A stretch of DNA of 64,000 nucleotides. It comes from Escarpia spicata. Taxonomy: Eukaryota > Annelida > Polychaeta > Sabellida > Siboglinidae. The translations under genes were made by a program, and so were the position numbers. The DNA lies in contig OZ023210.1 of the NCBI GenBank assembly GCA_963995525.1, forward strand, positions 3,554,996-3,618,995, read 5' to 3'. Each line of letters begins with the position of its first letter. Position 1 is the stretch's first letter. The notes beneath the pieces were generated by a model. That model worked only from the letters and a program-made list of their open reading frames with translations, was not told the DNA's origin and made no database searches. Positions 13,701 through 25,700 of this stretch are shown here, in pieces.

Positions 13701-16700
13701 ACTTTAATTGGTCTGATATATTTACAGGTGAATAGTATAATATAGTAAATGTAAGCAGTGAGGAGACTCCCGCTAAGACATTAAAACGCCACTGTCACAA
13801 GATCCACTCACCAAGATGAAGTATTATTCTGCTTAATCCAAGGCAATGATAGCAGCTTTGAAGCAACTTAAGCGTACATTGTTCTGTGACAGGAGCTAAA
13901 GTTTGCACTGAAGATCTTCAACTACTTCTTCACATCCGTCTTCATTCTAGAAGCCATCGTCAAGATCGTAGCCTTGGGCGTCGTCGTCTACATGAGAGAC
14001 AGGTCAGACACATCACTTGATAATAATAATACATTTTTTACACAGTGCCCAATCCAGATAATTGTTCTGGGGTGCTGTGCAGTGGTATATACATTACAGA
14101 TAAATTGATAAGATAAAACCTTACACATGTAAAGATATTAATGTGAAATATATATAATACTACTAAATAAAATCAGCTATATTGTCTTTAACAAAATGAA
14201 TAAACACATGTACAAGATGTTAAGAATAACAAGCTATTAAGAGTAATAGTAGTGATCAATTAATTCTGATAAGAAATCAATTTAAATAAATAAATTATGA
14301 TACATGTAGTATAATTAATTAAGATTGCAATGGTAAACATACTGTACAATCTAAAAACAATTTAATATTGGTTTTGAGTGCCACTTTAAACTGCCCAATC
14401 ACAGTGATTATTGTGTGATCCTGTCACTGGACAAGGTGTCATATAGTGTCACACATTGTCACAGGGTGTCACACATTGTCACATAGTGTCACACATTGTC
14501 ACATAGTGTCACACATTGTCACAGGGTGTCACATAGTGTCACACATTGTCACAGGGTGTCACATAGTGTCACATGGTGATGCACAGTAGCAAGTACACCC
14601 GTTGGCTGGGCCTGAGCATTGATGAGAAGAGACGACTGGTGCAGCAGCTGTTGGCAGTGATGGCTGCTCTTTAGCCACTGCTTCAAAACTCACACTCATT
14701 CAGCTGGTCCCAGCCCTGATTGCATGGCACAATCGCAGCCAGAAGTTGGCCTCAATAATCAGTCTCATGAGGGTTCTTAGAAGACGTATTTGTGTCCAAT
14801 TGTGTTGGAAGACAAAGTGACATATGACAGAATCAGACAGACATTGCTCAAGTAAAGAAGCATTTACTTCAAATGTGGACGGTCTGTTGATGCCACCATT
14901 GATATGGAAAAAGAAGACAGGTATATGTGTGATTCCAGATTTATTATTTAAATGCATTAAAACAGGAAGTTGTGATGTTAGAATGTTTAAATCCATGATT
15001 CTATAATAAACATTATAATGCATTACTTGTTGTTTCAGATGGAACCAGCTTGACGTAGGCATCGTAATCCTGTCAATTGTCGGCATCATACTGGAGGAGA
15101 TGAAGTCAAAGGTCATACCCATCAACCCTACCATCATCAGGGTGATGAGGGTGATGCGCATAGCAAGAGGTACCCTCTTTCTCCTGTCGACATTGGTATC
15201 AAGTGAGGTGTGACAATTCAGTCAGCGTGTTGGACTGTCAGTATTTGGGAGTTTCGCAGCCTTTCAAAGCCATTTTGTTGGCTCATTGTCCAAGATAACT
15301 CACTAGTGCATACGTACACATGCATGCATACATGCATACATGCATACATGCATACATGCACACACAAACTCGAAATGATCCTCAGCCCATCCAACTTTGA
15401 GTTAAGAAACTCCTACCTTGCATTTATCCAACCTGAAATTGTTGTCGAAAAAGAAAGTCAATGTCTGAGGAAACTAACAAGATTATCTCTTTAACACTGC
15501 ATGTTCTTGTTTCAGTTCTGAAGCTGTTGAAGATGGCCAAAGGCATCCGTTCGCTGCTGGACACCGTGATGCAGGCCCTGCCTCAGATAGGCAACCTCGG
15601 GCTCCTCTTCTTCCTGCTCTTCTTCATCTTTGCTGCCCTCGGAGTCGAACTCTTCGGTCGTCTAGGTATCATAAACATTGCCTCAGCTTGGTTTTTGTCA
15701 AGTCCAGTTTCTCTCTGTCTTGTGCCCTGTATAGGGGATTGTAAAGTGACCTAATGTAGGCAAGACTTTAAAGGATTTTTTTGTAATTGATGTCACATCT
15801 GTGTTTGAGAGAAATCCTGACTTTTCTCAGATTGTTGCCAGCAAGAAGCTTGTTTAAATTGTAGATTTATAATTGTAGTGGTATGTTTATATACTTATAC
15901 TGACTCTATAATTGTAAATGTATATTCTGTTATAAAGTATCTGTTGATGTGAGAATTTACAAAACCTAGCTTGTAATAACTCTTCACCCACTTAGACCTA
16001 ACGTACCATATTGTGCCTGTTTTATTTGAATGCGACCTGTTTGTTTGTTCTCAGAATGTTCACCTGTTCACCCATGTGAGGGGCTGAGTAAACATGCACA
16101 CTTCCAGAACTTTGGGATGGCTTTCCTAACTCTCTTCCGAATAGCCACTGGGGACAACTGGAATGGCATCATGAAGGCAAATACTTATGACGCATCATTT
16201 ACTGTCTATCTTTTGTCAGTTCTAGCTTTGAGCATTAGCCAAGGATGACAGAAATATTAAAACAATAGCATCGTTAACAGAAGTCTCAAATGGCTAGGTA
16301 CATTATCTTAGTAGCGTTAATACTATTAGTTAAAAGCCACTATGCAGTGAAGATTGTATGTATTGTCTTGACACTATAACTGTTGTAAATAAGGGTGGCA
16401 TGACATTATTTTTTACTTATATGATTGTTTACATATTCATGCATTCACATTTGTAGTATGGAATTAATAATGGTTATCATCTCTGATTGATTAAATAAAA
16501 TGATAACAGAGCTGTAGAGCATTGTAGGATCACAATTCGTAAATTAAATCTATTTTATTTCAGTTACATATTTTATTAATAATCATAAAGACTATATTAA
16601 ATTTTAAATCACAACTTTTAAATTAGGGGAATTCCAATGAGTTAATAATCAATTTCCATATACAAAATATTGTTGCTTTGCAATGTAGAAGACAACAATA

Positions 16701-19700
16701 TCATTCATAACTGTTTACCAGTTTTTAGCAATGACATTAAAATTATAATGTACCTTTAAATAGGACTATATGACAAGAGTATGACAATGAGATACTGTGT
16801 GACATTGTGTCCCGTGTTGTAGGACACCTTGAGAGAGGACTGTGTGACATTATATTATGTCCCGTGTTGTAGGACACCTTGAGAGAAGACTGTGTGACAT
16901 TGTGTCCCGTGTTGTAGGACACCTTGAGAGAGGACTGTGTGACATTGTGTCCCTTGTTGTAGGACACCTTGAGAGAGAACTGTGTGACATTGTGTCCCTT
17001 GTTGTAGGACATCTTGAGAGAGAACTGTGTGACATTGTGTCCCTTGTTGTAGGACACCTTGAGAGAGAACTGTGTGACATTGTGTCCCTTGTTGTAGGAC
17101 ACCTTGAGAGAGAACTGTGTGACATTGTGTCCCGTGTTGTAGGACATCTTGAGAGAGAACTGTGTGACATTGTGTCCCTTGTTGTAGGACACCTTGAGAG
17201 AGGACTGTGTGACATTGTGTCCTGTGTTGTAGGACACCTTGAGAGAGGACTGTGTGACATTGTGTCCCTTCTTGTAGGACACCTTGAGAGAGGACTGTGT
17301 GACATTGTGTCTTGTGTTGTAGGACACCTTGAGAGAGAACTGTGTGACATTGTGTCCCTTGTTGTAGGACACCTTGAGAGAGGACTGTGTGACATTGTGT
17401 CCTGTGTTGTAGGACACCTTGAGAGAGGACTGTGTGACATTGCGTCCTGTGTTGTAGGACACCTTGAGAGAGGACTGTGTGACATTGTGTCCCGTGTTGT
17501 AGGACACCTTCGGGGAGGACTGTGTGACATTGTGTCCCGTGTTGTAGGACACCTTGAGAGAGGACTGTGTGATATTATGTCCCGTGTTGTAGGACACCTT
17601 GAGAGAGGACTGTGTGACATTGTGTCCTGTATTGTAGGACACCTTGAGAGAGGACTGTGACATTGCGTCCTGTGTTGTAGGACACCTTGAGAGAGGACTG
17701 TGTGACATTGTGTCCCGTGTTGTAGGACACCTTCGGGGAGGACTGTGTGACATTGTGTCCCGTGTTGTAGGACACCTTGAGAGAGGACTGTGTGACATTG
17801 TATCCTGTGTTGTAGGACACCTTGAGAGAGGACTGTGTGACATTGTATCCTGTGTTGTAGGACACCTTGAGAGAAGACTGTGTGACATTGTGTCCTGTGT
17901 TGTAGGACACCTTGAGAGAGGACTGTGTGACATTGTATCCCGTGTTGTAGGACACCTTGAGAGAGGACTGTGTGACATTGTATCCCATGTTGTAGGACAC
18001 CTTGAGAGAGGACTGTGTGACATTGTATCCCATGTTGTAGGACACCTTGAGAGAGGACTGTGACCCGTCTGACAACTGTGTCCACAACTGTTGTGTCAGT
18101 TCCTTCATTGCGCCTGTCTTCTTCGTTGTCTTCGTCCTCATGGCTCAGTTTGTCCTCGTCAACGTCGTCGTCGCCGTACTCATGAAACATCTCCAGGTGA
18201 GACTATGTTCTTCTTCTCAAAGTTCCCTTTTAAACATTTGATGCTAACCTGCTTTATACTGCTTTGTGTAATTAATTTCTCGTCCTTTACATCACCAGTT
18301 TTTTCTTCCACCTTCTTTCCATCCCTCGTAATGTTGTCTTCCCATCTTTGATGTGAAGTAACTTTGTTCTTTTGGCCAGCCCATGTAGTTTGGTGTCTTA
18401 CCATTGTTACCATTAAGCTGAGTGCAGCCCAGTTTATTCCCGTGGGTCATTCACCCTTCTCCTGTCCACCCTCTGTGCCCCTGTAACTCTAGCAACCCAG
18501 TTGTTTAGCTTCCTTAAAACAACAACTGACTGATGGGGGAATGAGGATGTTCATTTATCAACAGTCCATCTTCCCTCAAGTATTTACATAGTCAGTAGAT
18601 AATATGCTCTAATATTTTCACTCGGTATGTTTTGGAACTTGACTGTCTTACTTGTTCTTGTAGATTTATTAAATATATTCCGACAACTTTCTGTTTATGT
18701 GGATAAAAACTTCAGATTTTCCCTGGTGCTGCATGTGTTTGTATGTGTTTGTATGTGTTTGTATGTGTTTGTATGTGTCTACGTTGGTTGAGTTTGACAA
18801 CTGTTGCTTTGTAGGACTCCAATAAAGTGATGGATGAGGAGGACGCAATGGATGAAGAGATAGAAAGAGAACTAACGGAGGAGGCGAGAAACAATAACAA
18901 TGAACAGAAAGACAAAGAGGTAGAGTAGTGACCAACGTCTCTGTCTAATGCAACAGAAAGAGGTAGAGTAGTGACCAGTGTCTCTGTCTAACGCAACAGA
19001 AAGACAAAGAGGTAGAGTAGTGGCCAGCATCTCTGTATAATGCAACAGAAAGACAAAGAGGTAGAGTAGTGGCCAGTGTCTCTGTCTAATGCAACAGAAA
19101 GACAAAGAGGTAGAGTAGTGGCCTGTGTCTCTGTCTAATGCAACAGAAAGATAAAGAGGTAGAGTAGTGGCCAGTGTCCCTGTCTAATGCAACAGAAAGA
19201 CAGAGGTAGAGTAGTGGCCAGTGTCTCTGTCTAATGCAACAGAAAGACAAAGAGGTAGAGTAGTGACCAGTGTCTCTGTCTAACGCAACAAAAAGACAAA
19301 GAGGTAGAGTAGTGACCAGTGTCCCTGTCTAACGCAACAGAAAGACAAAGAGGTAGAGTAGTGGCCAGCGTCTCTGTCTAATGCAACAGAAAGACAAAGA
19401 GATAGAGTAGTGGCCAGTGTCTGTCTAACGCAACAGAAAGACAAAGAGGTAGAGTAGTGGCCTGTGTCTCTGGCTAATGCAACAGAAAGACAAAGAGGTA
19501 GAGTAGTGACCAGCGTCTCTGTCTAATGCAACAGAAAGAGATAGAGTAGTGGCCAGTGTCTCTGTCTAACGCAACAAAAAGACAATGAGGTAGAGTAGTG
19601 ACCAGTGTCTCTGTCTAATGCAACAGAAAGACAAAGAGGTAGAGTAATGACCAGCGTCTCTGTCTAATGCAACAGAAAGACAAAGAGGTAGAGTAGTGAC

Positions 19701-22700
19701 CAGCGTCCCTGTCTAATGCAACAGAAAGACAAAGAGGTAGAGTAGTGACCAGCGTCTCTGTCTAATGCAACAGAAAGACAAAGAGGTAGAGTAGTGACCA
19801 GCGTCTCTGTCTAATGCAACAGAAAGACAAAGAGGTAGAGTAGTGGCCTGTGTCTCTGTCTAATGCAACAGAAAGACAAAGAGGTAGAGTAGTGGCCAGT
19901 GCCTCTGTCTAATGCAACAGAAAGACAAAGAGGTAGAGTAGTGGCCAGTGTCTCTGTCTAATGCAACAGAAAGACAAAGAGGTAGAGTAGTGACCAGCGT
20001 CTCTGTCTAATGCAACAGAAAGACAAAGAGGTAGAGTAGTGACCAGCGTCTCTGTCTAATGCAACAGAAAGACAAAGAGGTAGAGTAGTGGCCAGTGTCC
20101 CTGTCTAATGCAACAGAAAGACAAAGAGGTAGAGTAGTGGCCAGTGTCTCTGTCTAACGCAACAGAAAGACAAAGAGGTAGAGTAGTGACCAGCGTCTCT
20201 GTCTAATGCAACAGAAAGACAAAGAGGTAGAGTAGTGGCCAGTGTCCCTGTCTAATGCAACAGAAAGACAAAGAGGTAGAGTAGTGGCCAGTGTCCCTGT
20301 CTAACGCAACAGAAAGACAAAGAGGTAGAGTAGTGGCCAGTGTCCCTGTCTAATGCAACAGAAAGACAAAGAGGTAGAGTAGTGGCCAGTGTCTCTGTCT
20401 AACGCAACAGAAAGACAAAGAGGTAGAGTAGTGACCAGTGTCTCTGTCTAATGCAACAGAAAGACAAAGAGGTAGAGTAGTGGCCAGTGTCTCTGTCTAA
20501 TGCAACAGAAAGACAAAGAGGTAGAGTAGTGACCAGTGTCTCTGTCTAATGCAACAGAAAGACAAAGAGGTAGAGTAGTGACCAGCGTCTCTGTCTAATG
20601 CAACAGAAAGACAAAGAGGTAGAGTAGTGGCCAGTGTCCCTGTCTAATGCAACAGAAAGACAAAGAGGTAGAGTAGTGGCCAGTGTCTCTGTCTAACGCA
20701 ACAGAAAGACAAAGAGGTAGAGTAGTGACCAGCGTCTCTGTCTAATGCAACAGAAAGACAAAGAGGTAGAGTAGTGGCCAGTGTCCCTGTCTAATGCAAC
20801 AGAAAGACAAAGAGGTAGAGTAGTGGCCAGTGTCTCTGTCTAACGCAACAGAAAGACAAAGAGGTAGAGTAGTGGCCAGTGTCCCTGTCTAATGCAACAG
20901 AAAGACAAAGAGGTAGAGTAGTGGCCAGTGTCTCTGTCTAACGCAACAGAAAGACAAAGAGGTAGAGTAGTGACCAGCGTCTCTGTCTAATGCAACAGAA
21001 AGACAAAGAGGTAGAGTAGTGACCAACGTCTCTGTCTAATGCAACAGAAAGAGGTAGAGTAGTGACCAGTGTCTCTGTCTAACGCAACAGAAAGACAAAG
21101 AGGTAGAGTAGTGGCCAGCATCTCTGTCTAATGCAACAGAAAGACAAAGAGGTAGAGTAGTGGCCAGTGTCTCTGTCTAATGCAACAGAAAGACAAAGAG
21201 GTAGAGTAGTGGCCTGTGTCTCTGTCTAATGCAACAGAAAGATAAAGAGGTAGAGTAGTGGCCAGTGTCCCTGTCTAATGCAACAGAAAGACAGAGGTAG
21301 AGTAGTGGCCAGTGTCTCTGTCTAATGCAACAGAAAGACAAAGAGGTAGAGTAGTGACCAGTGTCTCTGTCTAACGCAACAAAAAGACAAAGAGGTAGAG
21401 TAGTGACCAGTGTCCCTGTCTAACGCAACAGAAAGACAAAGAGGTAGAGTAGTGGCCAGCGTCTCTGTCTAATGCAACAGAAAGACAAAGAGATAGAGTA
21501 GTGGCCAGTGTCTGTCTAACACAACAGAAAGACAAAGAGGTAGAGTAGTGGCCTGTGTCTCTGGCTAATGCAACAGAAAGACAAAGAGGTAGAGTAGTGG
21601 CCTGTGTCTCTGTCTAATGCAACAGAAAGACAAAGAGGTAGAGTAGTGACCAGCGTCTCTGTCTAATGCAACAGAAAGACAAAGAGGTAGAGTAGTGGCC
21701 AGTGTCCCTGTCTAATGCAACAGAAAGACAAAGAGGTAGAGTAGTGACCAGCGTCTCTGTCTAATGCAACAGAAAGACAAAGAGGTAGAGTAGTGACCAG
21801 CGTCTCTGTCTAATGCAACAGAAAGACAAAGAGGTAGAGTAGTGGCCAGTGTCTCTGTCTAACGCAACAGAAAGACAAAGAGGTAGAGTAGTGATCAGTG
21901 TCTCTGTCTAATGCAACAGAAAGACAAAGAGGTAGAGTAGTGGCCAGTGTCTCTGTCTAATGCAACAGAAAGACAAAGAGATAGAGTAGTGGCCAGTGTC
22001 TCTGTCTAATGCAACAGAAAGACAAAGAGGTAGAGTAGTGGCCAGTGTCTCTGTCTAATGCAACAGAAAGACAAAGAGGTAGAGTAGTGGCCAGTGTCTC
22101 TGTCTAATGCAACAGAAAGACAAAGAGGTAGAGTAGTGATCAGTGTCCCTGTCTAATGCAACAGGCACCTTTAATTACAACTAGTTCAGGGGAAAGTGAT
22201 TACTTCAGTAGCATATTGTTGTACCACCAGCAGTTTTCTTGGTACAAGAAAGTATATTTTATTGCAAACGTGTGCTCTAAATAAGTGATCAGTTGACAGT
22301 GTTAAGGTTATTTAAACACACGTAATCCAACAGTAATTATGCAAGCTGATAGTAAAGCACATCTTTTTTCTGATTTGATATGTTAGGAACTGCACTGAAC
22401 TACACATTTTCCAGAATGTATTCATATAGCATCAATGTTATAGCACTTAATATGCTCCCATATACTGAACTGTGGATCTTGCATTATAATGTTTATAAAA
22501 TTATGTTTTGAGCACTGACTTTCCTGGTTTATGTGCTGTTGTTACAAATAAGAAATTAAGTTATAATATATTTAAAGTGTGACAAGTGTTCTCCACCTCT
22601 TGCTCTCAGAACTGAGGCAGCAGTGATAACATGTTTGTGAAGATTTAGACTTGAAGGGATCCTGTATAGATTGCGCTATTCCATGGCAGAAGTATTTTGT

Positions 22701-25700
22701 CAGCCGACACTTGGTGTCTGCAGCTATTTATAGAACAGTGTGGTGCAGGCGATATGTTTGCCGTTGTTAGTTCTCGGAAACATAAGACACGTGTGCGCTG
22801 CATCTAGTGATTGTGTTGTTGATAAGGATTTATTTATTTAGTGTTGTTACAGTACATGTCAGAAACAAATCCTTATCAACAACACAATCACAAGCTTCAG
22901 AGCACGCTTGTCTTGTTTTCCAGATCTAACAATGGCAAACATATCGCCTGCACCACACTGTTCCATAAATAGCCGCTGACGCCAAGCGTCGGCCGACAAA
23001 ATACTTCTGTCGTGGAATAGTGCAATCTATGCAGTGCCCCTTTAACATCAGTCGATAAACAAGGAACCCCAAAACAATCTTCCTGGCTCAGTCGCTTTGT
23101 TTTCTTTTCTGATGTTTTTGGGTATTTTCATAAATGCGTGTGCAATTTGATGCAAACCATTTCCAAACTTTGATTGACATTGTGAACAAGTTAACGCTAC
23201 TTAAAGGCAACTTGATTAATGAATGTGTATAAAAGGAACTAAAGACATGCTGTCTTCCTTGCCGTAGTCTCACGTAGCAGTGGCGAGTGTGTTGCTTGGT
23301 TGCAGGCGAAGCTGGAAGCAGACAGAAAGTATGACGAGGCCATCGCCAAGTTGCACCAAGGTATCTGCAAGCAAACCTCTCTTCCACCTAACTTCACGTT
23401 TAATTTGCGTGCACCCAGCCCTGCCGTCGATGTTAACCTGTGCAAGCATGGCGACACTGCCAACGAGTACTGTCCAGGTAATCCTCAGTTGCCGGCCGTC
23501 ACCAAATGTTGTCTCCTCCGTCAATTCTCATTCCCCCCACATGGTTATCGATAATGATTTTAGGTTGCTGCGTCTCTCGACTCAGTTTGTGGAGAGTTAG
23601 GTATTATAGGAGTTTTAATAAAATTATTATTGTCAACCGCTAAGATTATCTTTAGTAGGGTCTAATTAAGAGGGCAGTTGTATTTAAATCAGTGTCACGT
23701 TAAAGATGTAAACTGATAAGAGTTGAATGATAAAATGTGGGATGCGAACAACGACTTTTACCTCAAATAAAACATATCACATAGTTATTATTAAATTTGA
23801 CTAAATAGAAATAATTTAATTCTGTTGCTACAGTAGATGTTACTAACGCTGTTATCAAAATATGTTTTGGAGAATATAATGTATATATTAAAAAATGAGC
23901 ACCATATTGTGTCGTTAGTAATTGTAAGTAACTGTGGCAGTTTCTTCAGCAATGGCCGTAGTCTAATGTGTTATTTTTCAACAAAAGACGCAGCATGGAT
24001 TTCGTAAGCAACCCTGCAGATACACATCTCCCTGCATATCAACTCTCCACATCAAAATGCAAAACTCTCCGATCAGTTTCAAACAAGTTAAAGTGAAACG
24101 ACAACTCTGGGCAGGCATGAGTGTGCGTGCATGTTTGTATATATGTCTGGTTGAGGTATTTTTCTGAGAACGGCTTGCTTTGAAGTGTGTTTGGACCACC
24201 AACGTATGTTGTGGCTTATGAGCACCGATTCTTGCAGTAGTTCCAGTTAGACCAGAGTGTGTTGGAGTGTAGTTGTGCACCTCCGCGTGTCAATAGAGCG
24301 TCGCACAGTTCCTCATTGCTTCCACAAAGCACCCACAATACACTGCACCACTTCCTGCACCATTCCATGCAAATAGTTACTGCTTTCCTCTAGCACATAC
24401 CCTGTTTTCCACGGTTCCTCTAGCACACTTCATTCAAATATTTTTATTGTGGAACACATTTGTTTCATAAAATTGTGCAACTGGTAGAGTTTTCCTCTAG
24501 CGCACTTCATGTTTTATTAAAGAACATGTTTGTTTGGTAATATTGTGTAATGTATACTAGATGATTGCATATTTTACAGAGAATAATTTGTGATTTCAGT
24601 TTAAAGTAACATTGTATATTTTTGATGTGGGTGACTTATAAAGAAACTTACTATTAAGTTATTCTGATGATTTACTCCTGTAAGAAACAGCAGATCATTT
24701 GATTGACTGTGAACATCTTAAAGTTATAATGTCCAGAAAATTGGTAAGGTAAATAATTTAATACACATTGGGCTTAGAGTAATATATTACTGTTATTTAA
24801 ATTACTTGACACATTATATATTTAAACAGGTCAAATAAATTGATTTTGAGTTCCGAGTTCCATTCTGCCTATGCAAAAATCTTGAAATTGATGAATACAT
24901 GTTTTTATGTTATATTCCTTGTGTTTTAATTATCATAATTTATTCAGAGCAGCCATGAAATGGTTGGTAAGAGTTGAATTGCTGTGATTGCCAGTTGTTG
25001 AGTGTGTGTTGTTCTTTCAGTCGCCCAGTCCAGTCAGCCAGATGTAGCGACGTCTCCAGCCACGGTCCAGGGCATCGGCGAACGCGACATTGAGCTCCTT
25101 CGTGTGCCCCCTATTAGCATGTTTTCTCGCCGTTCTCTCCCCGAACTCAAGTGCACGTGCTCGCTGGGGTCCCCTGCTGGCAGTTCGTGGCGACACGAGT
25201 GTTCGTCGACGGAGGGGATGGAGACAGTGGAGCACATGGAGAGCTGTGCGATGCGATGTCGTAGTCAGATGGTGAGCGTGCCAAACATTCGGACTAGCAC
25301 CGACAATGACCAGGTCGTGTTGCCGGGCTCGATGCAGCTGCGACATCGCTTCTTGTCGTCGAACAGCAGCACCAACGTGCCCCCTAGAGGGCACTGCTGC
25401 AGTGCGGGAGGTCTCGACACGTCGAAGAGGAAGTACTTGGACCTGCCGTTACCGAGTTGTACGTACGAGAGGAGTGCATCTTGTGAGGAGCCCATCCAAA
25501 GCGTGTTTACTGGTGCCACTGCAGACTTCTCAGTGACACCCAGTGTCAGCGTCAATGCACCGCACTCTTTGGTACTGCCCCCTCGTGGCAAGAGTGTCAA
25601 CGGTGACAATAAACTGATGTTGGTGGACGGTGACGTGTTCCGGGGTGATGTGGAACATGACGATGGCCCCTTGCCACCCCCTGCGTCACCCCACTCCTAC

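Noticed and set aside
14580..14822. Coding-looking stretch after the 14.4-kb repeat
   Set aside because: Short open pieces in different frames without splice signals or recognisable similarity; possibly an old transposon fragment.
16743..18190. Reading frames of 426, 446, 188, 267 and 139 codons on both strands over the 45-bp array
   Set aside because: The 45-base period keeps frames open automatically. The DNA is an intron copy of the Cav3 acceptor, and the peptides are pure repeats with no outside similarity.
18903..22164. CRISPR-like regular repeat array
   Set aside because: There are no unique spacers between repeats, the context is an animal intron, and the units grade into a real exon end.
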